NCBI GenBank assembly: GCA_003508835.1
Contig: PUFA01000209.1
Location: 909,001 to 973,000 of the forward strand
Length of the DNA: 64,000 nucleotides
Source of the DNA: Eonycteris spelaea
Taxonomy: Eukaryota; Chordata; Mammalia; Chiroptera; Pteropodidae
Reading direction: 5' to 3'
Made by a program: the position numbers and the translations under genes. Positions 1 through 11,090 of this stretch are shown one piece after another. The notes beneath the pieces were generated by a model. That model was not told the origin of the DNA. It did not search any database and saw nothing but the letters and a program-made list of their open reading frames with translations. The stretch's first letter is position 1. Each line of letters starts with the position of its first letter.

Positions 1-157
1 TGAAAGATCTGAAATCAAGGATCTGTACTTTTACCTTAAGAATCTAGAAGAGCAAATTAACCATAATCTTAAATGTGGAGAAAATAAAGAGCAGAAGTCT
101 AAATTAAATAGAAAACATATGAACAATGGTAAAAATAAACTAAATGTTGATTTTCTC
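1..157 (+). mobile_element. Old LINE-1 ORF2 fragment, left part of a split copy
   Basis: The text reads along L1 ORF2 in the endonuclease-to-reverse-transcriptase linker: an 'agaaagatct' start, 'ccttaagaatctagaagag' and then 'aaataaagagcagaag'. It resumes without loss at 972 after a nested insertion, so this is the left half of a copy running to about 3560. Many substitutions and stops show it is long dead. It runs off the left edge of the window, so its true 5' end is unseen. Confidence 0.85.
142..157 (+). repeat. Left target-site duplication of nested LINE-1
   Basis: aaatgttgattttctc matches aaatgatggttttctc at 956-971 in 14 of 16 positions. The two copies bracket the inserted L1, and both fit the host L1 text at the point where ORF2 would read on uninterrupted. 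Confidence 0.75.
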
Positions 158-955
158 TGAAGTAAAATTCATAAAATCCTCTCTAAAACCAAAGTTCATG
201 AATTTAGTACCTATGTTTTCTTCTATGCAATTTATTGTTTCGGTCTTATATTTAGGTCTTTGATCTATTTTGAGTTAATTTTAGTGTATGGTGACAGATA
301 GCACTCTAGTTTCATTCTTTTGCATGTGGCTTTCCAATTTTCCCAACACCATTTATGAAAGATGCTTTCTTTTCTCCATTGTATATACCTCAAAGGCAAG
401 GGAAGTAAAAGTAAAAATAAATGAATGAGACTATATCAAACTAAAAAGCTTCCACATAGCAAAAGAAACTATCAGCAAAACAAAGAGGCAACGAACTCAA
501 TGGGAAAAGATATTTGCAAACAACGTCTCTGATAAGGAGCTGATATCCAAAATATACTTTAAAAACTCATACTATTCAACAAAAAATGAATCCAATTAAA
601 AAATGGGCAGAGGACCTGAACAGACATTCTTCCAAAAAGACATACAAATGGCCAACAGAAATACATTACAAACAATTGAGAATTATATGATGTCACTCAC
701 ATGGGAATATAAAACTGAAAGCAACAAATAAACAAGACAAATTCATAGACATGGAAGACAGTTTAGTAGTTACCAGAGGGAAAGGGGGGGGCAAAGTAGA
801 TAAGGGTCAAAGGGGTCAAATATATGGTGGCAGAAGGAGATTTGTCTTTGGGTGGTGAACGCACAATTCAATCGACAATGATATTTTATTGAATTTTACA
901 CTTTAAGCCTATATAATTTTATTAACCAATGTCATCCCATTAAATGTAATTTTAA
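158..955 (+). mobile_element. Younger LINE-1 with 5' inversion (twin priming), nested in older LINE-1
   Basis: Bases about 394 down to 158 read as L1 ORF2 on the minus strand (antisense 'aggtctttgatctattttg' at 254-272 and 'tttcattcttttgcatgtgg' at 310-329). From about 395 the plus strand continues ORF2 exactly where the inverted part stops ('caaaggcaaggg', then the 'gcaaaagaaactatcagc' and 'aaaaatgggcagaggacctg' segments). Next comes a short 3'UTR with a G-run (785-791) and a tail 'attaaccaatgtcatcccat' ending in a short A-rich run. Inversion of the 5' piece with continuity at the internal joint is the classic twin-priming product of L1 integration. The element is not coding. The tail resembles the L1 3' end at 9925-10185. 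Confidence 0.85.
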
Positions 956-971
956 AAATGATGGTTTTCTC
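956..971 (+). repeat. Right target-site duplication of nested LINE-1
   Basis: aaatgatggttttctc is the partner of 142-157 and lies directly after the short A-rich tail of the nested L1. Confidence 0.75.
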
Positions 972-3560
972 AAAGGATCAAAAATATTGAGAAACCTTTA
1001 GACAGATAAAGAAAAAAAGAAGGAATATCAATACTTGAAAGAGAGGATATAACTACTGAGCCTACAAATGTTAGTAGGAAACTACATATTACGGCAACTT
1101 TTATCAATGAGTTGAAAAACTAGAAGACATAGACAAATTTTTTAAAAACACAAACTACCAGTCCCACTATAGAAGAGATAGGTAACCTGAGTATTTTGAT
1201 ATCTATTTAAAATGTAAATTTTTAGATATAACTATTTCCGCAAAGAAAATTCCGGGCCCAATTAGTTCCACTGATAAATTCTACCAGATATTTAAGAAAG
1301 AAATGATACTAATTCAATACAAAATCTTAAAGAAAATTGAAAGTGTAAATACTTATTTTATGAAGCTAGACTCTAATATCAAAATCAATTAAAGATATTA
1401 TAAGAACAGAAAACTACCAACCAATATCCTTTGTAAAGATAGATATAATAATGTATATTAAGATTTTAGCAAAACTAATTCAGAAATATATAGACACAAT
1501 GTGGACATGTGAGGTTTTTGCCAAGAATTCAAGGTTGGCTGAACATTTTTAAAAATCAAGTAACACAATTTATAATGTTAACAGAATGAAAAAAGAAAAA
1601 CCCATGATTATCTTAATAGATGCAGAAAAAAACTGACAACAAATTTGCCAACCATTCATAATAAAACTTCTCAGCAAACTACTAGTTGAAGAGAATTTTT
1701 CAACATAAGAAAATCTGGTCTTATGCTTTTCATTCAGTATTTTCCTGGATGTTCTAGCTACTGCAATTAAAATATATAATTAAAAGACCTACAGTTTGGA
1801 AATAAAACTTTATTTGCTGGCAACATGGTTTCTACCTAGTCATATATTAAGGAATTTACAAAAAAGCAGGTAACACTATTAAGTGGTGATGGCAGGGTCG
1901 AAGAACAAAGCTGAATATATAAAATTTAATTATATTTCTATATATTAGTCATAAATATTTGAAACTTGAAATTTAAAATATTATTCCTAATAGCATCAGA
2001 AAATAAAATACTTAGAGATAAAGTTAGCAAAATTTTCACAAGAACTGTAAATTGAAAATTACAAAGTTCTATGAGAGAATGAAGAGCGATACTAAGTTCA
2101 AGAATCACATATAAATGGAGATACTATATCCCACTATCGGAAGCATCAATATTATTAAGAAACTGCATCTCTCTAAATTGATATATGGGTTTAATAAATC
2201 CCAATTAAAAATTCAGGATTTTAAAAAATCAATAAGATTTTTAAAATTATATATTTTAATATGAAGTGCCAAAAAAAGCTAAAACAATTTTCTAAAATAA
2301 TAAAGTTAAGGATCCATTTATCCAATTTCAAGACTTACTATAATGTTATAATAATCAAGATAGTGTGATATGTGAATAAGGATATATAAAGTAATAGGCC
2401 AGAAATAGATCCAAATATACATGTTCAACTAATTAGTAAAAAAAAGATGCCAAACTAATAAAATGGGACTAAGACGATATTTTCAATAAATGGTCCTTGA
2501 ACTATTAGATTTCCATTGCATATATATGAAACTTGACTTTTACCTCGTACACACAAAAAATAACTCAAAATGAGTTGTAGGCCAACAATGTAATAACCAA
2601 AATTTAAGTTTCATAGAAGAAAATTATTATGACTTTGGGTTAGAGAGGAAATTCATAAGTAGAATTCGAGTCACCAATAATAAATTGATAAAACTGAAAT
2701 TCATAAAAGTGAAAATATTTTGCTCTTGAAAAAGACACAATTAAGGGAATGAATACACAAGCAACAGAGAGGGAAAAAAGATGTTTCAAAACATATATAA
2801 TGATTTATGTCACTATATTAATGTCATATAACTCAATAGAAAAAAATTCTATTAAACAGATAGAAATCTTGTTCTATTCAGCAAAAATACATGAAAATGT
2901 AATCAATATTCACTAAACAATTGCAAATTAAAATCACAAGGAAGACTACTCTAAAATTAAAAGGACTGACAATGTTAGGTCTTGGAGATGTGAAGTCTCA
3001 TACATTGCTTGTGGGTATGTAACTGGTATAACCACTTTGGAAAATCATTTGGCAATTAATAGATAAAATTTAAACATCTCATAACTCAGCAATACCACTA
3101 CCATATTTACTCAACAGAAATGACCATATATATTTATATGGTCTTTTTCTTGAATGTTTATAGCAGTTTTATTTATAAAAACATAGCTTAGAAACAACTG
3201 TAATATGTATCAACTGGTAACCAAAGCAAAAGGAAGAAACTATTGATAAATAGAACATGGATGTACCCCAAAAGAATTATGCTAAATGAAATAAATTAGA
3301 CACATAAGTCTATGATTCCATTTATATGAAATTCTGAGACTGTCCAAAAATAGGAGAAAAAAATCAGATCAGTTGTTGCCAGGAGCCAAAGTTATGGGAA
3401 AACTATTAATTGCAGAGGGGCATGAGGAGCATTTTAGGTTAATGTAAGTAAGCTATATTGTGATTGTATTAACTGAAGATATTTGTCAAAACTCATCATA
3501 TAAATACTTAATATTGTTTATTTTATATGAATTATACTTGTGTAATATATCAAACTGATC
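972..3560 (+). mobile_element. Old LINE-1 ORF2 to 3'UTR, right part of split copy
   Basis: This continues the ORF2 text of 1-157: 'gaaacctttagacagataaag', the RT-domain stretch near 1600 ('atgattatcttaatagatgc'), then the region around 2530-2570 ('cttttacctcgtacacac', 'aactcaaaatgag'). The C-terminal part follows near 2985-3060 ('gtgaagtctcatacattgc', 'ataaccactttggaaaatca'), and then an L1M-type 3'UTR with 'gttgttgccaggagccaaag'. Frameshifts and stops are everywhere, so no reading frame survives. Orientation and order are uniform across the whole stretch, which supports one element rather than several. No poly(A) tail is clear at the end. Confidence 0.8.
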
Positions 3561-4214
3561 AAAGATATTGCTTAAAATATGGATAAAGGCTAAGTTCCAA
3601 ATAAGTTCTCTACCCGAAGCCAGGAAAGTCAACCTATCTTCACAGCCAGTTACAGGCAATGCCTGACCATGGCAGGCCTCCCTTCCAGGGGGTTGGAAGG
3701 ACTAATCACATATGACTTAACACTTGAGGGAAGAAGAGTACTTGCTGTTGTGTGTAGCTGGTTCAAAATAAAGGAAAAGTAAGAGCTGAGTTAGTTGCAA
3801 AAAGCCTTTATTTTCCTAACCATTTCATAAGTCCAGTAAGCTAGCCCAGGGGCACAGTGAGTTAGGTGGCATAGAGAAGTATGGAGGGTAAATTTAACAG
3901 AGGCTCAATCCACTCAGAAGGAAATCAGGGATGGGAAAGGCATTTCCTAGAACACCTTCAGTCTGAATAACCAATAACCTTTTAGTTGCTTTTCTCTTTT
4001 TATATAATCTGTTTTCCATGGATCTAAGGCACTCATTGGATAATTTTATAGTATTTTCTTATTTTAAAGCTATTTATTCTACTATTAAAGAGTTGATGCT
4101 AATTTGTGAATTCTTTAGGAACACACAAAAGTGAGGCATTGTTGTTGGACTACTACCTGCATTATCTTTATCTTCAGTAAGTCTAAGTTAAAGTAATTAA
4201 ATAAGAACGCCATT
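3561..4214. other. Unassigned, somewhat GC-richer stretch
   Basis: No gene or repeat family is recognised. Bases 3600-3960 are less AT-rich than their surroundings and could be a decayed LTR or the 5' part of the element that follows, but I cannot show this. Confidence 0.4.
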
Positions 4215-4560
4215 AAACTGAGGTGGCTTTAATGCCTGTGTAGTTGTATAAGCAAAAGAAAACCTTAGACAGAGTCAAGGCACTAAAATCCAAGAAAATG
4301 GAAACTTAAGAACAACCAATACAAATAACCAGCTAGTCTCACAAACAAGGCAACTTCATAAGCTATAGCCAATCAAATAATATCCTTGCTTGGCTTCTGT
4401 GTTCTAAAGGTTCTATAAAAACCTTTCCCTTAGCTCTTGTCAGTGAAGCATTTCTAAACCACTTTTGGTTTAGCTCTGCCTAGTTCTAACTGATGTCTCT
4501 TTAAATAAATTCTTGAAAATTTTAACTTGTCTGCTTCTTTTATCATTTGAGGCAGTACTT
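4215..4560 (+). mobile_element. Probable solo LTR of an endogenous retrovirus (gammaretroviral/ERV1-like)
   Basis: The arrangement is that of an LTR: 'accaatacaaataacc' and 'agccaatcaaataa' (CCAAT-like boxes at about 4314 and 4369), then a TATA-like 'ctataaaaacc' at about 4412. An 'aataaa' polyadenylation signal follows about 90 bases further on (4504-4509), then a T/C-rich segment with 'gtctgcttc'. No internal retroviral sequence adjoins it, so it would be a solo LTR. Clean TG/CA ends and target duplications were not found, and the class is inferred from layout only. Confidence 0.5.
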
Positions 4561-7124
4561 CCAAAGTTGTTGGACAAAAGAGTAAGGCTATTATCATGAA
4601 GTTTGGATGTAGGGTCTTTCTTTTGTTTATGGTCAAGGCATGTTGTACTCTGAGGAAGCTAAAACGAGGTTGATTTCTTTAGGAAAAAACCTAACAAGCT
4701 TAAATCTTCTGTCTCTTAGATGGGGGGAAATCTTGTAAAAGAAGGAAAGAATTTCCAGTGAAAGGTTGACTGTATAATTTCTTATTCATTTAGGTGTGAG
4801 TATAGTTTGTTCAAAAGATAAGAAGTAGACCAACACATATATTTAATGAATAAGTGAATAAGAAATAAGGAAATAAGACAAATTACACATTGAAAGCTTT
4901 TTAACTTCTCAGTTTGTCTTATTTTTCTGAATGTCTCTCTTCTCCCCTTATTACCTACCCATCTCCCTCTTTCTCCCTTCCTCCCTGCCTTCCTCCAATA
5001 TATTTTAAAAGAAATATTTCAGATACTAAACATGTTTTTTTCTTTTTTTTATTACTCTTGACTCTTATCACTTCTTTAGGCAGGTGCCTTCTTAAGAATA
5101 GACTGATAAATAGACTGTATAAAGAGAATCTACAAAAATAATGGCCTTGATTTCTTCCTGTGAAGATGTTATCAGTCAATATTGAATCTTATAATTAAGT
5201 GTTTTCTATTAACTTATCGATGACCTTAAGAAATTTTTCAGGATAACTCCAAAGATTAAAGACTCAAAACCTTCAAGATGATGGAAGATTATCTCAGGAT
5301 ATGAGGTTATTCTAACATATTTTAGGTTAGAAAAAAATTACTTTGGCTTTAAGTTATGTAGCTTTTAATTTCAAGAATATTTCTGAAATATAGTTCTCTA
5401 GAGCACTAACAATTTAAGCAGAATTACCAGAGATTTTTTTTGGGGGGGGGGGGAATAATTTAGCATCTAAGAAAAGAAACTCTTCGATCTTAAAATGCTG
5501 GGTAATTCATCTTTGAATTGCAAGTTTTAAAGTTTAATTAATACGTTTAAATATTATGGCTGATATATACTATTTACAGACCCAAGAAATTTATTCGACC
5601 TTAACATAAGAAAAAATATACTTGCTTACTGGAATGGGAAGAAAAGTATACTTGGAATATTTGAATTAAAATCGAAAATAGCCAGGTACTTTATGAGTTA
5701 ATTGTACTTATGATATGTTGCTAAAGTAAACTAATTTACCAATAGAAAACCTAAAGCCTTGTGCTGTTTTATGTTTCTCTGCCTTGATTAATGCTCTCCC
5801 AGATGCCTAAATGTCTCTGCCCCTCTTTCCTCCATAATGACACTTAGGTTATTCACTTTTTTTTTTTTGCTTCCATAGCATTAACTTCATTCCTCCTTCC
5901 TAGAAACTCTATTTTGGAACTTCTCACTGGATCATACTAATCATTTCCTCCTCATTTGTTGTTATTTAACCTACCCATCTAACTAAGAAATAAAGACTAA
6001 TTTTGGTGACTGTTAAATAACTTAGTGTTTCGCAAAGAAAATGAAAAATTAACATCACTATGCCTCAACATTTTTCAAAGAACAGTGAAAGAAATGTAAG
6101 TTAAATGAAGCAGTAATTCAAAGCATGTGTTATTCACCTGAAGTATATCAAGTGGAATCAGGAAGACACCTAGTCTCTATCTGATTCAAGCTCTCAGAAT
6201 TCATCCAAGCAAAACAAGGTCCTCCAAAACAACTTGGAACCAACAATAAGCCCAAAATAGGAACACTTTTTTAAAGTATCCAAAACCTTACAGAGAGCTG
6301 AAAATACTTAACCATGTATAGAATTTAAAGTGGTATCATCTTAGATAATTTGTACAAATAAGTTGTCCAGAGAGCTCTTAGATTTCATTTTGTAGCCACT
6401 TTATGCTATGACATTTTCTTTTTTGCTTTTGAAAAACATTGAAGTTATTTTTCCTTTTTCCTCTTCAGAACTAAAGTAGTGTGAAATGCAAGTTTGGAGA
6501 TTTGCTGAGAACAGCCCAATAGCCCTGCCAAATGAACATCTTGGGGAGTATAACTTCTGTTCATTAGAGCAAGGCTTGCTGTCTAGGAAGCCTGCTCACC
6601 TGCTAGAGTGGGTAGGGGATATTAGGCAGGCAGATGTTAGAGTTTCTTAACATGGCAAACTGAATAGCCAATTTTAGGGCTGGAGCTTTAGCTTTAAAAT
6701 GTCCTTGAAGAAAAATGAATTTGTTGACCTATCTTGGAATTTTTTTATGTTACCACACTAGTACTTTTAAATAATGTAAAAGGTGGGGGAAATGGTCATG
6801 TCTAGTATTTTTCCACAACTTAAGACAGTAAATGCAATTGTTATTTTATTGTCCTGTACATTTTATATCTCTTGAAACTACTTTAACATATTTAGCGGAG
6901 AGTATTTCTTGAATCTTCACCTTCATAGGAACTGGACCATTTAGTATTGTCAAACACTTGAGAAGGATTTTAAAGAAAAAAGTAGTGGTATTGATCCCCG
7001 TGTTTTAGACAGCCTTGCCTAGAAAAAAAGAAATTTCAAGTCATTGTATTTCAAGTTTTCATGTAATAGGCCCCAGTCAGTAACTATATAAAAATCTGGA
7101 GTCCCATCATGACGTTTACTTATT
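4561..7124. other. Unassigned AT-rich sequence
   Basis: No gene or confident repeat is visible. It contains a pyrimidine-rich tract at 4930-5000, a T8G12 homopolymer junction at 5434-5453 and a T-run near 5862-5870. Bases 6480-6690 are somewhat GC-richer and look single-copy. Confidence 0.4.
5434..5453 (+). repeat. T8 followed by G12 homopolymer
   Basis: Eight T are followed directly by twelve G in unique-looking AT-rich DNA. Such runs are slippage-prone and sequencing-prone. Confidence 0.85.
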
Positions 7125-7460
7125 CGTTCAACATTTTAAATCAAATCTACTATAAAACAGGCACTTTTCTAACCACTGGAAATATACTTATTGGGTAAAA
7201 GGGGGAAAGGACTAGAGAGAAAAGAAACAAAAAATGTTATTACATAGTAGAATAGGAGGTGATAAAAAAAAAAGGAAAATTAGAAAAACTACGGGAGAGG
7301 CTAATATTTGTAAATAGAATGGCCTGGGTAGGGCCTTTAAGGTGATTGTGACCAAAGATATGAAGGAGCAGAGGCAGTAAGCCTGCTGATATCTGGAGGA
7401 AAAGACATTCCCAGCAGGCAGAACACAAGTGCAAAGCTCCAAGAATGGAGAGTTCCTATC
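7125..7460 (-). mobile_element. LINE-2 (L2), antisense, 3' portion
   Basis: Antisense L2 landmarks are present: 'aaacaggcacttttctaacc' (from the L2 3' tail), 'gcctgggtagggcctttaaggtg' and 'attcccagcaggcagaacac...gtgcaaagctcc'. The last corresponds to the L2 segment encoding its C-terminal region. The L2 text resumes at about 9076 after an L1 block, so the two parts are one element. Confidence 0.75.
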
Positions 7461-7464
7461 ATGA

Positions 7465-9072
7465 ACTTAGACACAAAATCCTCAAGAAATTATTGCCAAA
7501 TAGAATCCACCATATCTAAAAATAATTAAATGAGATTTATTCTATGTATGCATGGCTGGGTCAACATTTAAAAATAAATAAATAAATGCAATTTACCATG
7601 CCAACAGACTAAAGAATAAAGCCACATGAATATATCAATTAAGACAGAAGAAGCACTGGACAAATTCATCACTTATTCATAAGCATTCAGTAAGTTAAAA
7701 ATTGAGAATTATTTTAAGTTGAAACTTGGTAAGAACATGTATAAAAATCCATAGCTACCATCATACTTAATGCATATAGACTAAATGCTTTCCCCTAAAG
7801 ATCAGAAATAAGTGATAGCAACATAAGAAAAATAAAGTGCATGCAGATTGGACAGGAGGAAATAAGACTGTCCTTATTTGCAAATGGCATTATTGTTTGC
7901 GTAGAAAATCCTAAGGAATCTACAAAAATGGTTCTGGAACTAAATAGTGAGTTCAGCAAGTTTACAGATATAAGATCAACACACAAAAATCAATCATATT
8001 TTCATATGTTAACTACAAACAACTACAAATGCTGAGGGAAAAAAGTAAAACAATATCATTCACCAAAGCTCCAAGGAAAAGGAAATACATAAACTCTTAA
8101 AAATAAACAGAATTAGTATGCTGACAATTATAAAATGTTGATCAATAAGTCAAAAAAGACCTATATATAAGAAGAGACATACTATGGTCACAGACCAAAA
8201 CAACATAGTAAAGATGTCAGTTTTCCCAAAGTGATCCATGGGTTTAATGCATTTCCAATGAAAATCGTAATTGGGTATTTTGTAGATATAGAGAAGCTTA
8301 TTCTAAAAAGTTATGTGGAAAGACACAGGACCTAGAATAAAACAACCTGTAAACAGAAAAAAGTGGAAGGAAGCACTCTATCCAATATTGAAGCTTACTT
8401 TATAGTTCAGTAACCAAGATAGTGTAGTATTGGCAGAGGTATTGACCCATAGATCAATGGAACGGAATAGAGAACATAGATATAGACCCACACAAATCTG
8501 CATCATTTTTGACAAAGATGCAAAAGCAATTTAATAGAGGAACAATGGCACTGGAGTACTTAGACATCAATAGGAAAATAAAAAAGAAAAAAACAACTAA
8601 AAATAAATCATAGACTTAAATGCGAGCTCTAAAACTATTCAAAAATAGGAGAAATTTTTTTTCCGTATTAATGCCAGGAAAAGTTCTTGACACCAAAAGG
8701 GAAAAAAAAAAGGAATCAAAGAAAAAAAATAAATTAGATCTCATTAAAATTTTTTTTAAAAAAAAACAAAAACAAAAATCTTACTGTGAAAGACCACATA
8801 GAATAAAAATACCAGCTATAGACATTTGCAAATTAAATATCCAACAAAGAACTAGGGTATACGTGTGTGTGTGTGTGTGTGTGGTGTGTGTGTGTGTATG
8901 TATGTGTTAGTATATATATATATATATATATATATCCATAAATCAACTGTAAAAAAAACAACAATCCAATTAAAAAATTGACAGACATGAAGTTGTACTG
9001 AAGAGAATAAGCAGTTAGCAAATAAGCATATTGAAAAATGTGTAACATCATCTACTTAAATATTTAAACATC
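7465..9072 (+). mobile_element. LINE-1 ORF2 fragment inserted in LINE-2
   Basis: This is clear L1 ORF2 in sense: 'caaaatcctcaagaaattat' at 7473, then the reverse-transcriptase core at 7841-7910. The translated core keeps 'LSLFANGI', so the catalytic FADD box reads FANG and the enzyme would be dead. It continues through 'tgatccatgggtttaatgc' and 'agtgtagtattggcag...gatcaatggaac' to the C-terminal region near 9050. It lacks an L1 3'UTR and poly(A) tail, so its 3' end has been lost or the copy was rearranged. A (TG)n/(TA)n expansion sits inside it at 8862-8936. Confidence 0.88.
8862..8936 (+). repeat. (TG)n-(TA)n compound microsatellite
   Basis: Some 15 TG units with a single GG interruption are followed by TATG units and about 12 TA units. 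It lies inside the L1 ORF2 fragment. Confidence 0.95.
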
Positions 9073-9075
9073 ATC

Positions 9076-9870
9076 AAGACGAAGCAAAGTAGAGCAGAAT
9101 AAGCAGGAAAAGAATTGCAGTAATTATATCAGAGTACAGTACAATTATTGAGATTTCACACTTAGTCCGAAAGAAGTGGAATGTCACTGGAGGTTTTGAG
9201 AAAGGATGTGACACAAACTGACGTACATTTTGAGATGTTTTGAAAACAGATTTTATGGAGGCAAGGGTGGGATTAGAAAGATCAGTTGAAAGTTTATTGC
9301 AGTAACCAATGCCAGAGATAATAATGCTTGGAATTGGGGTAGGAGTGATGGAGATAGTGATTAGTCTATGGTTCTGGATACATTTTGAAGGTAGAGTTAA
9401 CTGCTAATGGAGAGAAAGTAGCAAGGGAACAAAAAAAAAAAAGGCTTTTGGCTTGAGCTATAAGAGGATTGATTTGCCAAAACTGATATGGGAAATTATA
9501 AGTAAAAGAGCACCAATGGGTAAGATTTTATTGGCTTTAAACATATTGTTTTATATGTCTAGACATCCCCAGGCTTTCTATTAGAAACCAGTGGAGATGT
9601 CAAGTTGGCAGGTGGATAAAGAAGTATGGGATTCAGGAGAGGATAGGAGTTGAGGATGGTGAAATAAATTTGCAAATAATCGGTAAAAGATGATATTTGT
9701 GGCAATCAAATACATCTCCAAAGGAATTATAACTGCAGATAAAAGTGAAATGGTTTGAAAACTGAATCTTAGGGGCTTCCAATCTTCACTGTGACTGAGA
9801 ACACATTATTATTTAGGAAGGAAGGGAATGAGAAGAATGTGGCCATTTAACACAAATAACAAAGGTATTT
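9076..9870 (-). mobile_element. LINE-2 (L2), antisense, ORF2 portion
   Basis: It continues the L2 of 7125-7460. Antisense landmarks are 'gaatgtcactggaggttttg', 'tttattgcagtaaccaatgc', 'ttctggatacattttgaaggtagag' and 'agtggagatgtcaagttggcagg'. These are the well-known L2 ORF2 segments read on the opposite strand. It is heavily diverged and has no coding potential. Confidence 0.8.
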
Positions 9871-9924
9871 CTTGTTGGAAGGAATAATGTGTCAAATGTT
9901 CTTTTTAGGAAAAAAAAAAATGAG

Positions 9925-10185
9925 GACTAAAAATTGACTTTCTGACCAGAGGGTAGGGGGTGGGGAGGAGCGAGGAGGTAAATGTGGTAAAGGCTGTCAA
10001 ATATAGATAGGGAAGGAGAGGGTGAAATGGGTGAATGGGATCAAATATATGTAGCTGAAGGAAACTGGACTGGGGGGGGCGGGTAAACACACAATAAAAT
10101 ATACAGATGTCAAATTATAATGTACCCTTGAAAATTATATAATTGTATTAACCAATGTTACCCCAATAAACTTAATTTTAAAAAG
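9925..10185 (+). mobile_element. LINE-1 3'UTR and tail (same tail type as 158-955)
   Basis: A purine-rich 3'UTR ('gggtagggggtggggaggag') leads to 'gtaaacacacaataaaata', then 'ttgtattaaccaatgttacc', 'ccaataaacttaatttt' and an A-rich tail with (AAAT) units to about 10230. The final 50 bases closely match the end of the nested L1 at 905-955. This is a severely 5'-truncated insertion. Confidence 0.7.
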
Positions 10186-10489
10186 GAAAAATAAATAAAT
10201 GGATAAATAAATAGATAAATAAAAAGTTTCATGTTAGTTTTAAAAAAATTAAATTTGTCTTTTTGATTTAGTAGTGAGAAACCCATTGGTGTTCTGGAAT
10301 TATCATGGAAGTTATTTACATGTTTACAGGCATCCTGTTATGGTAAGTACAAAAAGAAATGTAGTAGTATTTTGAGGAACATATTTTATTGTTATAACTT
10401 ACTAATTTCTGAAATGATCTTGCATTGCAATTAGGCTATTGATGTATCCTCTGAGAGGATAAAAATAGCATGGAATTTGCACAATTAAA
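10186..10489. other. Unassigned AT-rich sequence
   Basis: It begins with the (AAAT)/(GATA)-like tail of the L1 insertion (to about 10230). Nothing recognisable follows. Confidence 0.4.
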
Positions 10490-10640
10490 GACATTGGCTT
10501 TAATCGTCATTCTTGAACTAATTCAGTTAAATAATCAAATTATTTAACCGACTAGAGACTCGGTTTTAAGTATGAATGAGAATAAAACTCAATTTATAGG
10601 GCTGCTGTATTAGGTGTATATCCCATTTATAGATTTAGCA
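10490..10640 (+). mobile_element. Possible MIR SINE, sense
   Basis: The order 'aaattatttaaccgac...ctcggttttaag...aatgagaataaaactc' fits the MIR core after its 'acttaacctctctg' segment. It is weak because of divergence. Confidence 0.4.
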
Positions 10641-10944
10641 AAGGTTACTTTAAGTCAACTATATGATAATGTTAAAATTATGAGTAGCTTATTTTCCAAC
10701 ATGAAAGATTGAACAGACACATTTATCCTCCTCTTCCTCCTGTGATTCCATTACAATAACAATAAAATAAGGAAAAGGTATATTCTACAACAACACAGAA
10801 GTTAGGGAACAGCAGATAGGAGATTTCAGCATCTTTTTGGAAGAAGTAAAAGCAGATGGCAGAATAGAGACCAATAAAGCAGAGCAGGAGCTGCAGTCTG
10901 GAATGTGTATGGTGCAGACAAGCCAGGGAATTAATGTGCTGTAT
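10641..10944. other. Unassigned sequence
   Basis: It holds a TCC-rich tract at 10728-10742 and a GC-richer patch at 10850-10930. No gene or repeat is recognised. Confidence 0.35.
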
Positions 10945-11090
10945 CTCCTTAATCCTAAGAACAATCAAATAGTGTTAGTGTCTCTATTACTTTGACAAGT
11001 AAACTGAAGCTTAAGCATATATTGCTGTGATTCTAAAGCTAATAAAAGGTAAAGCCAAGATTTGATTCCTTTTCTTCCTTAATTCCACTG
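10945..11090 (-). mobile_element. MIR SINE, antisense
   Basis: 'cctaagaacaatcaaatag...tctctattactttgacaagtaaactgaagcttaag' and then 'aaagccaagatttgattcc' follow the antisense MIR order: Pol III-derived core, 'gatgaggaaactgaggc', 'gagccgggattcgaacc'. Confidence 0.6.

Noticed and set aside
5442..5453. G-run as a G-quadruplex
   Set aside because: It is a single homopolymer without four separate G-tracts. It could form only intermolecularly or by slippage.
7841..8035. L1 reverse-transcriptase frame as a functional gene
   Set aside because: The FADD catalytic box reads FANG, the frame is only 64 codons, and flanking stops show a fossil.
8620..8910. 96-codon frame rich in Lys, Val and Cys
   Set aside because: It reads through A-runs and the (TG)n tract of a dead L1 fragment.
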